DNA of 14,361 nucleotides from JAXHUA01 sp034189695 (GCA_034189695.1 JAXHUA010000014.1:1-14361), one strand, 5' to 3'; shown: positions 1-7,129, counted from the first letter of the stretch. The notes: generated by a model not told the origin, from the letters alone. Program-made: numbers and translations.

Positions 1-59
1 CCTCTCCTTCATCACCTCGGTATACTCTGTCACGCTGCCTCTACTCATGCCTCTCATTG

Positions 60-116
60 GGTAACACCCTTTTTGAGGCAACGATACCCCACTCGGTAAC
101 ATTTATTATGAGGCAA
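60..116 (+). repeat. Two-copy bipartite direct repeat, candidate operator
   Basis: The block GGTAACA-N7-TGAGGCAA occurs at 60-81 and again at 95-116. Both conserved parts match perfectly (15 of 15 fixed positions), the internal spacing is the same and the period is exactly 35 bp. The N7 linkers differ (ccctttt and tttatta), so only the two conserved parts appear to be under constraint. The downstream copy ends 9 bp before the -35 box of the promoter at 126-153. An extra inverted half-match TGCCTC lies at 48-53. This is what a regulator site pair for the kinase/RLP operon would look like. Whether it acts as activator or repressor site, and for which regulator family, cannot be told from the sequence. 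Confidence 0.6.
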
Positions 117-125
117 TTCGCGCCC

Positions 126-153
126 TTGACAAAGGCCTCTGTTGCACTATGAT
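126..153 (+). promoter_or_regulatory. Sigma70-type promoter of the kinase/RLP operon
   Basis: TTGACA at 126-131 is followed after 16 bp by TATGAT at 148-153, close to the bacterial sigma70 consensus. Transcription would start near 160. The ATG at 149 lies inside the -10 box, so it cannot be the start of a message made from this promoter. This supports the downstream start at 215 and a leader of about 55 nt. Confidence 0.7.
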
Positions 154-214
154 TGATAGGTCACACGCAGGCTCGACTGTTTCCGAGACGGCATTCCTCA
201 CGGGGTTTGATGCA

Positions 215-1771
215 ATGGCGGAGTACATCGTAGCCCACGACGTGGGAACCAGCGGCAGCAAGGCCGTCCTAGTAGACACCACGGGGCGGATAGTCGGCAA
301 GTCATACGCCCCGTACAGGGTCCTCTATCCGAAGCCGGACTGGGCCGAACAGGACCCCGACGACTGGTGGCACGCAGTCGCCACTACCACCAGAGCCCTT
401 CTCGACCAGACCAGCGCCAACCCCAAGGATATCGTCTGTGTGGTGTACGGCACGCAGATGCTCGGTATTGTGCCGATGGCCCCGACCGGCGACCCGACAC
501 GACACGGGATAATCTGGCTCGACAACAGGGCATGCACGCAGGCCTGCCGCGCGATGAGGAAGTTCGGCGGCCCCAGGATGTTCTCCACAATCGCCGGCGC
601 CACCCTCTGCGGAAAGGACGGCATACCGAAGCTGCTGTGGCTCAAGGAAGAAGAGCCCACCATCTACGAGAACATGTGCTGCTTCCTCGATGTCGCCGGC
701 TACCTCAACTACCGCAGCACCGGCAACATGGCCATGGACTGGTCCAACGCGTCGGTCTTCGGTCTGGACCTCAAGAAGAAGGAGTGGCTCAAGGGGGTCT
801 TTCGCTACGTTGGCCTTGACCCCGCCAAGTTCCCCCCTCTTGTGAGGTCCATCGACAGCGTCGGGGCCTTCACCAGGGAGGCCGCGAGCCAATGCGGACT
901 CCTCGAGGGCACCCCGGTGATCGCCGGTGCCGGTGATGCCCCCGCCGCAGCCGTTGGCTCCGGTGCCGTGGGTGAGGGCGAGGGGCATGTGTACCTCGGG
1001 ACTTCGGGCTGGGTCGGCGTGGTGACCAGTCGCATGCCCAAGGGCAAGTGCGGCGTGGCCTCCGTCCACTCCGCCGATCCCGACAAGGCCTTTCTCTTCG
1101 CCGAATCAGAGACCGCCGGCGCTTGTCTTCAGTGGGTCGCCGACGAGTTCTACAAGGAGGAGCAGCAGAACCCGCAGGTGTCCAACATCTTCGCTCTCAT
1201 GGACCAGAAGCTCGGGGATGTTCCGCCAGGCTCCGACTACGTCATCTTCACGCCGTGGATGTACGGCGAACGCGCTCCGGTGAACGACTGCTACGTTCGC
1301 TCGTGTTTCCTCAATGTGAGCGCCGAGCACTCTCGGGAGAACCTGATGCGAGCCGCGTATGAGGGCGTTGCCTACAACATCCGCTGGATCGTAGACATCG
1401 TCGAGAAGCGGTTCAACTTCCCCCTGCCGGTCCTGAGAGTGATAGGTGGGGGCGCACGAAGTGAACCGTGGATGCGCGTTCTTGCTGACGTTACTCAGAA
1501 GAAGGTGGAGACCGTGTGTGACCCGCAGGAGGCCGGTGCGGTAGGCATCGCCCTTGTGGCCGCCGTCGGCCTCGGCATATACCCCGACTTCGAGTCGCTC
1601 AAGGGAGTCGTCAAAGTCGACAAGACCCTCCAGCCCGACGAGGCCAACAGGGACATCTACGATTTCCTGTTCGGCTCCTACAAGCAGCTCTACAGCGATC
1701 TTCGAGGCCTGTACTGCAAGCTGAATACACGCAGGTCGCGCGAAGCGACCGGAACGTTAGCCAAAGCATAG
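215..1771 (+). CDS. FGGY-family carbohydrate kinase (xylulokinase-like)
   Basis: ATP-dependent kinase of the FGGY family (xylulokinase, glycerol kinase, gluconokinase and relatives), predicted cytosolic, 518 aa from this start, which is the usual family length. Visible motifs: the N-terminal phosphate-binding DVGTSGSK near residue 9, WAEQDPDDWW near residue 50, IWLDNRA with Asp103, the catalytic-Asp motif GAGDAPAA with Asp241, the nucleotide-binding GTSGW near residue 265, and the C-terminal signature GGGARSEPWMRVLADVT from residue 411. The reading frame extends to an ATG at 149, but those 22 residues are not family-like and that ATG sits in the -10 box. The ATG at 215 is preceded by GGGG at 202-205. 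First gene of an operon with an RLP 11 bp downstream, so its substrate is probably the precursor of the RLP substrate. The exact sugar or sugar acid is not readable from sequence; xylulose is only one possibility. Confidence 0.92.
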   Translation: MAEYIVAHDVGTSGSKAVLVDTTGRIVGKSYAPYRVLYPKPDWAEQDPDDWWHAVATTTRALLDQTSANPKDIVCVVYGTQMLGIVPMAPTGDPTRHGIIWLDNRACTQACRAMRKFGGPRMFSTIAGATLCGKDGIPKLLWLKEEEPTIYENMCCFLDVAGYLNYRSTGNMAMDWSNASVFGLDLKKKEWLKGVFRYVGLDPAKFPPLVRSIDSVGAFTREAASQCGLLEGTPVIAGAGDAPAAAVGSGAVGEGEGHVYLGTSGWVGVVTSRMPKGKCGVASVHSADPDKAFLFAESETAGACLQWVADEFYKEEQQNPQVSNIFALMDQKLGDVPPGSDYVIFTPWMYGERAPVNDCYVRSCFLNVSAEHSRENLMRAAYEGVAYNIRWIVDIVEKRFNFPLPVLRVIGGGARSEPWMRVLADVTQKKVETVCDPQEAGAVGIALVAAVGLGIYPDFESLKGVVKVDKTLQPDEANRDIYDFLFGSYKQLYSDLRGLYCKLNTRRSREATGTLAKA

Positions 1772-1782
1772 GGGGTGTTGAA

Positions 1783-3093
1783 ATGGATGAGGCACAGATA
1801 CTCTCGCAACCCGTAGCATTGCCGGAAGGCGTGGACTACGACGAGTACATCATCGCAACCTACCTGGTGTCGTACCCCAAGGTAATCCCGGTGCCCCGGC
1901 TGTCCCTCGCCCTGGCCATAGAGCAGAGCACGGGCACCTGGGTGGCCGTGCCCGGCGAGACACCGGAGGTCCGCTGTCAGCACGTCGCCAAGGTGATCGG
2001 CGCCTACGAAGTGCCGGACTACGAGTTCGAAGTCCCCCGCAATGTGGAGGACAGAGACTACCTTGTTCAGATCGCCTTTCCCGAGGTCAACATAGGCGAG
2101 CAGATACCGATGTTGCTGACCACGGTAGTCGGCAACATATCCATGGGGGGCAAGATCAAGCTGCTCGACATTCGCTTCCCGGAGAAGTACGTCCGCGGCT
2201 TCCAGGGGCCCAAGTTCGGCATTCCCGGAGTGCGGCAGGTCCTGGATATCCCGCAGCGCCCCATACTCAACAACATGATAAAGCCGTGCACCGGATACCC
2301 GTTGGAGGTCGGCGCGGAGCTGTTCAGACAGGCAGCCATGGGTGGATGTGACATCATCAAGGACGATGAGTTGCTGGCCGACGCTTCCTTCAACTCCGCC
2401 CACGAACGTGTGAAGCGGTACATGGAGATAGAGAAGCAGGTTTTCGAGGAGACCGGCGAACACACTCTCTACACTGTCAACGTATCCGACAAGGTGCCCA
2501 AGATATTCGAGAACGCCAAACGGGCGGTGGAACTGGGCTGCAATGCGATTATGCTCAACTACCTCGCTGTCGGATTGCCGGTGATGCAGGCGTTGGCGGA
2601 GGACCCCGAAATCAACGTTCCTATTCTGGCCCACATGGACGTCGCCGGGGCGATGTACATGTCGCCGTTCCACGGCATCAGTTCCCACATCGTGCTGGCC
2701 AAGCTTCCGCGCCTCGCCGGCGCCGACATCGTTGTGATTCCGGCCCCGTACGGCAAGGCGCCAGTGATACCCGACAAGTTCCTCACCGTAGCGAGGACTC
2801 TGAGCTTCCCGATGTACGACCTCAAGCCGACGTTCCCCATGCCCTCCGGCGGTATTACGCCCTCCATGATGCCGGACGTCATGAGAGACCTGGGCAACGA
2901 CATTGTGGTCGGGTCGGGCGGCGGCATTCATGCCCATCCGCAGGGCCCGGTCGCCGGCGCCAGGGCATTCCGCCAGGCCATCGATGCGACTATGCGGGGC
3001 ATATCGCTCGAGGAGTACAGCAAGGACCACCCGGAGCTGGAGGCCGCCCACAGACAGTGGGCCGAGGTCTTCAAGAGAGGACTCCCGCTCTGA
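1783..3093 (+). CDS. RuBisCO-like protein (form IV/RLP)
   Basis: Large-subunit RuBisCO superfamily, 436 aa, with the N-terminal domain (about 1-140) and the TIM-barrel domain (about 150-430). Motif alignment by eye to plant RuBisCO shows retained catalytic positions: Glu47 (E60) and TGTW 50-53 (T65), Asn118 (N123), Lys167 (K175), the carbamylation/metal motif KDDE at 193-196 (K201, D203, E204), His284 (H294), loop-6 Lys325 (K334), SGG at 355-357 (S379-G381) and the GGG phosphate-binding turn at 379-381. Replaced positions: K177 by Cys169, R295 by Met285 and H327 by Val318. Loss of the R295/H327 phosphate site argues against ribulose-1,5-bisphosphate and for a substrate with one phosphate. The chemistry is probably metal-assisted enolisation, as in RLPs that decarboxylate or trans-carboxylate 3-oxo-isoapionate-4-phosphate; the actual reaction is not known. 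GGGGGTG at 1771-1777 serves as ribosome binding site. Co-transcribed with the kinase and the dehydrogenase. Confidence 0.93.
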   Translation: MDEAQILSQPVALPEGVDYDEYIIATYLVSYPKVIPVPRLSLALAIEQSTGTWVAVPGETPEVRCQHVAKVIGAYEVPDYEFEVPRNVEDRDYLVQIAFPEVNIGEQIPMLLTTVVGNISMGGKIKLLDIRFPEKYVRGFQGPKFGIPGVRQVLDIPQRPILNNMIKPCTGYPLEVGAELFRQAAMGGCDIIKDDELLADASFNSAHERVKRYMEIEKQVFEETGEHTLYTVNVSDKVPKIFENAKRAVELGCNAIMLNYLAVGLPVMQALAEDPEINVPILAHMDVAGAMYMSPFHGISSHIVLAKLPRLAGADIVVIPAPYGKAPVIPDKFLTVARTLSFPMYDLKPTFPMPSGGITPSMMPDVMRDLGNDIVVGSGGGIHAHPQGPVAGARAFRQAIDATMRGISLEEYSKDHPELEAAHRQWAEVFKRGLPL

Positions 3094-3108
3094 GCTAAGG
3101 AGGTCGCC

Positions 3109-4341
3109 ATGTCGAAGGTTACCGTCTTGGGAGGATGCGGAGGGGTCGGCAGTGTTGCCGCGAGAACCCTCGCGAGAAGCGGTGTCTTCTCGGAGGTTGC
3201 CGTCGCGGACATCGACCTGCGCAGGATAGAGCAGACCATCGCGCGGATGAAAGCGAACAACGTATTGCCTGTCGAGTTCGACGCCGACAGCCCCGAAAGC
3301 ATCAAGCAGGCCATCGACGGCTCGTCGGTCGTCCTGAACTGTGTCGGGCCGTACTACAAGTACGGCCCCATCATACTCAAGGCCGTAATCGAATCGAAGA
3401 TAGACTACGTTGACGTCTGCGACGACTTCGATGCCACCGAGAGGCTGCTGGCAATGGACGAGCAAGCCAGGGAGGCCGGTATCACCGCCCTCATCGGCAT
3501 GGGAAGCTCACCGGGCATTGCCAATGTGCTGGTCCGGCTGTGCGCCGATGTCTTCTTCGACCGGCTTGAGTCCGTGGACATCTATCACGCCCACGGCGGC
3601 GAGGAAGTCGAGGGCCCCGCCGTTGTGAAGCACCGCATCCACTCCATGTCCATCGACATCCCGATGTTCCTCGATGGCAGGTTCACCACAGTGAGGCTCT
3701 TCGACGAAAGCGGGCGTGCGCTTGAAGAGGAGACCGACTTCAGAGACGTGGGCACCTACAGCGTCTATGCCTACCCCCATCCGGAGACCATCACCCTGCC
3801 CAAGTACTTGAAGGGCGTCACACGGGTGACGAACCTGGGGCTCGTGCTTCCCCCAGCCTACGCCGAGATTATCAAGGGTGTTGTCAGGCTGGGCATCATC
3901 AGTGAGGAGCCGATCCAGGTCCAGGGCCACAGCATCGTGCCCCTCGAATTCGCGGTGGCCTACATCCTCTCGCAGAAAGACCGGTTGACGAGAGAGGCCG
4001 GGCTTACGGGCCCGATGGGGTGCCTGAAGATTGTGGTCAAGGGCACCAAGAATGGTGAGCCCGGAACGTACGTCTTCTCCATGTCATCGAGAAGTGAGGG
4101 CATGGGTGAGGGCACGGGCGTGCCCGCTGCCCTGGGCGTCGTGCTCATGGCCCTGGGCAAAATCCAGGAGAAGGGGGTCTGCCCGCCCGAGGCATGCGTC
4201 GACCCCCTGGACGTCCTGCAACTGGCCAAGGCAAGTGTGAGAACGAGCGCTGGCAGCCGTGGCTTCCCCATCGTCATCGAGCATATCGATGCCAAGGGCA
4301 ACAAGGAAGAGATAGACCCGTGGCAGGTGCTCGAGGGGTAG
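3109..4341 (+). CDS. Saccharopine dehydrogenase-like NAD(P)-dependent oxidoreductase
   Basis: 410 aa protein of the saccharopine/carboxynorspermidine dehydrogenase superfamily, predicted cytosolic. The N-terminal Rossmann fold starts with GGCGGVGS (residues 8-15); an acidic Asp34 at the end of the second strand (AVADIDLRR) would favour NAD(H), which is an inference. Family-typical segments follow: NCVGPYYKYGP with YVDVCDD, then GMGSSPGIANVLVRL, and in the C-terminal domain GEGTGVPAALGVVLMALGKI followed by PPEACVDPLDVL. The start is set by AGGAGG at 3098-3103 and an ATG 5 nt later; the gap to the RLP stop is 15 bp. Nothing else here points to lysine biosynthesis, so its job is more likely oxidation or reduction of an intermediate in the pathway shared with the kinase and RLP. 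Confidence 0.88.
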   Translation: MSKVTVLGGCGGVGSVAARTLARSGVFSEVAVADIDLRRIEQTIARMKANNVLPVEFDADSPESIKQAIDGSSVVLNCVGPYYKYGPIILKAVIESKIDYVDVCDDFDATERLLAMDEQAREAGITALIGMGSSPGIANVLVRLCADVFFDRLESVDIYHAHGGEEVEGPAVVKHRIHSMSIDIPMFLDGRFTTVRLFDESGRALEEETDFRDVGTYSVYAYPHPETITLPKYLKGVTRVTNLGLVLPPAYAEIIKGVVRLGIISEEPIQVQGHSIVPLEFAVAYILSQKDRLTREAGLTGPMGCLKIVVKGTKNGEPGTYVFSMSSRSEGMGEGTGVPAALGVVLMALGKIQEKGVCPPEACVDPLDVLQLAKASVRTSAGSRGFPIVIEHIDAKGNKEEIDPWQVLEG

Positions 4342-4352
4342 TCTCGCCGCAA

Positions 4353-4391
4353 GCCTGAGCAGCAGTCGCGACTTCGGCGTCGCGGGCAGGC
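4353..4391 (+). terminator. Nested GC-rich hairpin after the first operon
   Basis: CGCGAC (4367-4372) pairs with GTCGCG (4379-4384) across the loop ttcggc, and an outer stem GCCTG (4353-4357) pairs with CAGGC (4387-4391). It begins 12 bp after the stop of the dehydrogenase gene, a natural terminator position. There is no T-tract after it, so it may end transcription poorly, work with Rho, or only protect the 3' end. Confidence 0.4.
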
Positions 4392-4400
4392 CACGTCATC

Positions 4401-4505
4401 TCATGGCTCGCACCCTACGTCGCAGCCCTCCATCCACAGCCCGTCCAGGACCACCAGGTCCGGCGGCACCAGGTGAACCTCGGTGTCGACAATGACGTCG
4501 AGCAC
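4401..4505 (-). pseudogene. Short gene-like reading frame, possible gene remnant
   Basis: Read on the minus strand, a GTG at 4505-4503 opens a 34-codon frame ending in TGA at 4403-4401. It encodes VLDVIVDTEVHLVPPDLVVL and continues to WMEGCDVGCEP. Codon third positions are almost all G or C, as in real genes of this window, and the peptide alternates hydrophobic and acidic residues like a folded strand region. The frame closes upstream with a stop within about 8 codons. A neighbouring minus-strand frame (SAEMVTKPCAAS, about 4545-4507) would join it if one base were removed. It may be a decayed or frameshifted gene end, or chance. I do not recognise the family. Confidence 0.22.
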
Positions 4506-4562
4506 CGCTGGCCGCGCACGGCTTCGTCACCATCTCCGCCGAGTCTCCACGCCCGCGCTCAT

Positions 4563-4590
4563 TTGACATTCCAAGCCTGCGCACTAGAAT
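4563..4590 (+). promoter_or_regulatory. Sigma70-type promoter of the Etf/FAD/HdrD operon
   Basis: A perfect TTGACA at 4563-4568, a 16-bp spacer and TAGAAT at 4585-4590 place a start site near 4597, about 70 nt before the first codon of the iron-sulfur protein gene at 4669. The remaining intergenic sequence from 4342 is otherwise explained only by the hairpin and the possible remnant listed separately. Confidence 0.65.
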
Positions 4591-4655
4591 GGAACCAGCG
4601 ACACCGAGCGCAATCCTGTGCCGATACCCCCCTTCGCCATCGCCGTCACAGTCCC

Positions 4656-4671
4656 AGGAGGCAAATGATTG
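4656..4671 (+). promoter_or_regulatory. Ribosome binding site selecting a TTG start
   Basis: AGGAGG at 4656-4661 lies 7 nt before TTG at 4669-4671. An out-of-frame ATG at 4665 is only 3 nt from the AGGAGG and its frame ends after eight codons (TGA at 4689-4691). The next in-frame Met would remove the first iron-sulfur motif, so TTG is the supported start. Confidence 0.75.
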
Positions 4672-5697
4672 TACGACCTGGAGTTCGATGAGAAGAAGTG
4701 CCTGCGCTGCCAGACGTGTGACTGCCTGACCAGGTGCCAGTACATCGACATCGACAGGGACACGGCGAAGGTCGAGATGAAGAAGATCATCAATGCGGAG
4801 GACTCCTTTGTCCTCCACCAGTGCGTAACCTGCTACGCCTGCGAGGAGTATTGCAGAAAGGGGAACCACCCGTTCTACCTCATCGTCGACCGCCAGGAAC
4901 ACCTCGACATCCCTCCCCTCCCGCAACCTCTCATCAAGCAGGGTGTACAGCTTGGCATACCATGGCGAGGCGACCTGGTGGTGCAGGACGTCAAGGAGCC
5001 GGTTATCGACATGTGCATGTTCCCGCAACTCGCGGCTTCCCTGCAAGGCCGACTCTTCGAAGGCGTTTCTATTATGTCAACCGACCCCCGCCAGAGGGCG
5101 CACTTCTTCTGTCAACTGATGTACCTCCACTACGCGAGGACGTCGACGATCAGGGAACGGCTCCCCAGGATTGTGGAGAACATCGCCAGGCACAATGTCA
5201 CAGAGGTCATATGCTTTCACGACGAGTGCTACGCAACCTTTGCCTCCTATGCACCTGCTGTCGGCATCGAGGTCCCGTTCACGCCGGTCCACTTCTTCGA
5301 GTTCCTGTACCACAGACTCACTCAGGTCAAGGAGCACATCAAACCGCTCAACCTCAAGGTGGCCTACCAGAGGCCATGTTCATCACGGTTGTCTCCAGAC
5401 AAACTGCATTTCGTCGATGATATCTTCGCGTTGATAGGGGTCGAGAGCGTCGACAGACAGTACGTCGGCGAGAACGCCCTCTGCTGCGGCGGCGCAATCA
5501 GACCTCAGATGTACGATGGGAGATACGAGCTGGCCGATGACGTACAGAAGAGGAACATAGACGATATAGTTGAGGCCGGGGCCGATTTCTGCGTCTTCAA
5601 TTGCCCGGCCTGCTTCGACACCATGAGCCACCTGGTTGCCGCCCGCGGCGTGAACCCCATCTTCATGAGCGACCTGTGTCGACTCGCTGTGGACTAG
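4669..5697 (+). CDS. HdrD/GlpC-type iron-sulfur protein (CCG domain)
   Basis: 342 aa soluble electron carrier. The N-terminus holds two 4Fe-4S motifs: C11-C14-C17-C23 (CxxCxxCx5C, not the classic ferredoxin spacing at the fourth Cys) and C52-C55-C58-C62. The C-terminal half carries one full cysteine-rich CCG motif, C237-X34-CC(272-273)-X38-C312-xx-C315, of the kind that binds a noncubane or 4Fe-4S cluster in heterodisulfide reductase subunits and GlpC/LldE/GlcF relatives. The first CCG repeat expected in two-domain members is degenerate: only scattered Cys148, Cys182 and Cys187 remain. First gene of the operon, 25 bp before the FAD dehydrogenase, so it probably passes electrons to or from that flavoprotein. 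No transmembrane segment is visible. Uses a TTG start. Confidence 0.88.
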   Translation: MYDLEFDEKKCLRCQTCDCLTRCQYIDIDRDTAKVEMKKIINAEDSFVLHQCVTCYACEEYCRKGNHPFYLIVDRQEHLDIPPLPQPLIKQGVQLGIPWRGDLVVQDVKEPVIDMCMFPQLAASLQGRLFEGVSIMSTDPRQRAHFFCQLMYLHYARTSTIRERLPRIVENIARHNVTEVICFHDECYATFASYAPAVGIEVPFTPVHFFEFLYHRLTQVKEHIKPLNLKVAYQRPCSSRLSPDKLHFVDDIFALIGVESVDRQYVGENALCCGGAIRPQMYDGRYELADDVQKRNIDDIVEAGADFCVFNCPACFDTMSHLVAARGVNPIFMSDLCRLAVD

Positions 5698-5710
5698 CCC
5701 TGTCAAGCAC

Positions 5711-5725
5711 GGAGGTGATGCCTTG
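5711..5725 (+). promoter_or_regulatory. Ribosome binding site selecting a TTG start
   Basis: GGAGG at 5711-5715 is 7 nt from TTG at 5723-5725. An out-of-frame ATG at 5718 is only 2 nt from it and stops after six codons (TGA at 5736-5738). The next in-frame Met (residue 79) lies inside the FAD-binding domain, so TTG is the start. Confidence 0.75.
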
Positions 5726-7129
5726 GACTCTGTACTGACGTCCTTGAAAGCAATAGTCGGCGACACCTTCGCCTCGAACGAGCCCGAGGAGCTGTACGTC
5801 TACTCCCGTGACCTCGGCACGACTGAGCCTTACAGCCCCCAGTACGTCGTTGCACCCAGGACCACGGAGGAAGTGCAGGACATAGTCAGACTGGCCAATC
5901 GAGAGAAGATACCCCTGGTGCCACTGGGAGGAGGACTGACGCTTGCCGGACTGGTGATGCCTCTCAAGGGCGGCATCATCGTCGACATGAAGCGGATGGA
6001 CAGCGTAATCGAAGTCAACGAGAGGGCGCGCTATGCGGTCATTGAGGCCGGCGTTTCCCAGGGGAAGCTGGTGGCCTACCTGCACAAACACCATCCAACG
6101 CTTGTGCACTCGGAACCCGGCGCTCCCGCGCAAGCCACAGTCGGCGGCAACATCGCCATTCACGGCCAGGGCGACCTGGCTCAACCCTACGGCTTCAACT
6201 CGGACATGGTGAACGGCCTGGAGGTGGTGCTTCCCACCGGCGAAGTGTGCAGGGTCGGCTCATGCTCCGTGTCCCCACACTGGTTCACCATGCACCCGCT
6301 GCCCGACCTCGGCCTGTTCCTCGGCTGGTGCGGTACCACCGGCATCATCACCAGGGTATCTCTCAAGCTGTACCCGGCGAAGAGGATACGCGACTCCGGG
6401 CAGTTCGTGCTGGAAGACGCCAACCTGGTACCCGACATCCTGTACAGGATCAGCCATACCGAGATGGCCGGCGACCTCATAGCCGTCAACCAGGAGCTGC
6501 CGGTGCCGGTCCAGGGTCTCCACATCATCAGCATCTTCATCGCCGGGGATTCCGAAGAGGAAGTCGAGTTCAAGAGAAGGCTCATCCGCCTCGGCATACT
6601 CCAGGAGTACATCCGCAGGGGCGACGGGGGGCTCATAGGATTGTCAGCAGCCGTCAGGCCTCGCCTCCCTCGCAGGCCGCCGATCTCCACGATTCAGGAC
6701 ATCAAGAAGGGTGGCGGGTTCGAGTACGTGGGGGCCATCCTGCCGGTGGACACATACCCTGAGTGCTGTAGACGCGGGGCGGACATATCCTCCCGGCACA
6801 ACATCGCCTACACACTGCTGGCACGGGTCATCGGCAGTTCTCACGCCATGATGTTCTCCTGGTCATACGTGTTCAACCGAGCAGACCCGGAGACCGTCAG
6901 ACATGCCAGGGAGGCCCTCTTCGAATCCGACGAGCTTGCCATCGAACTGGGCGGGATACCATGGAAGCCAGGCGTTTACGGACAGAAGCTCATCCTTGAG
7001 AGAATGGAGCCCAACACTCTCAGGCTCATGCAACAGATAAAGGCACTCCTTGACCCTAACGGAATCATGAACCCGGGCAACTGGGAGGTATCGGAATGTC
7101 CCTCGCAGACTACAGGTACAGAGACCTGA
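5723..7129 (+). CDS. FAD-linked oxidoreductase, GlcD/D-lactate dehydrogenase-like
   Basis: 468 aa flavoprotein of the PCMH-type FAD family (GlcD, D-lactate dehydrogenase, LctD). The FAD-binding domain spans about residues 38-220, with the phosphate loop PLGGGLTLAG (67-76), GGIIVDMKRM (83-92), GGNIA (141-145) and GWCGTTGIIT (201-210). The FAD-oxidase C domain follows and ends in the family hallmark LDPNGIMNPGNW. Near the C-terminus, where many GlcD and lactate dehydrogenases have GEHGxG with the active-site His, this protein has GGIPWKPGVYGQ, so the substrate should not be assumed to be glycolate or lactate. Flanked by two HdrD-like iron-sulfur proteins and followed by EtfBA, it is the likely substrate-oxidising subunit. 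Its 3' end overlaps the next gene by 34 bp, which suggests translational coupling. Confidence 0.9.
   Translation: MDSVLTSLKAIVGDTFASNEPEELYVYSRDLGTTEPYSPQYVVAPRTTEEVQDIVRLANREKIPLVPLGGGLTLAGLVMPLKGGIIVDMKRMDSVIEVNERARYAVIEAGVSQGKLVAYLHKHHPTLVHSEPGAPAQATVGGNIAIHGQGDLAQPYGFNSDMVNGLEVVLPTGEVCRVGSCSVSPHWFTMHPLPDLGLFLGWCGTTGIITRVSLKLYPAKRIRDSGQFVLEDANLVPDILYRISHTEMAGDLIAVNQELPVPVQGLHIISIFIAGDSEEEVEFKRRLIRLGILQEYIRRGDGGLIGLSAAVRPRLPRRPPISTIQDIKKGGGFEYVGAILPVDTYPECCRRGADISSRHNIAYTLLARVIGSSHAMMFSWSYVFNRADPETVRHAREALFESDELAIELGGIPWKPGVYGQKLILERMEPNTLRLMQQIKALLDPNGIMNPGNWEVSECPSQTTGTET

Noticed and set aside
302..1069. A 255-codon minus-strand frame inside the kinase gene
   Set aside because: Antisense to a well-supported FGGY kinase, low-complexity His/Gly/Ala-rich translation and no domain.
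1783..3093. Reading the RLP as a true CO2-fixing RuBisCO
   Set aside because: Equivalents of K177, R295 and H327 are replaced, no phosphoribulokinase is nearby and the neighbours form a catabolic-looking set.
1690..3465. A 591-codon open frame on the minus strand opposite the RLP gene
   Set aside because: It is antisense to a gene with clear RuBisCO motifs; GC-rich codon use often leaves long open frames on the opposite strand. Its translation shows no recognisable domain.
3109..4341. Lysine biosynthesis role for the saccharopine-dehydrogenase-like gene
   Set aside because: No other lysine or alpha-aminoadipate gene is present and the operon partners are a sugar kinase and an RLP.
4473..4691. 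72-codon forward frame in the intergenic region
   Set aside because: It crosses the promoter at 4563-4590, has a basic, unstructured-looking translation and overlaps the real gene start.
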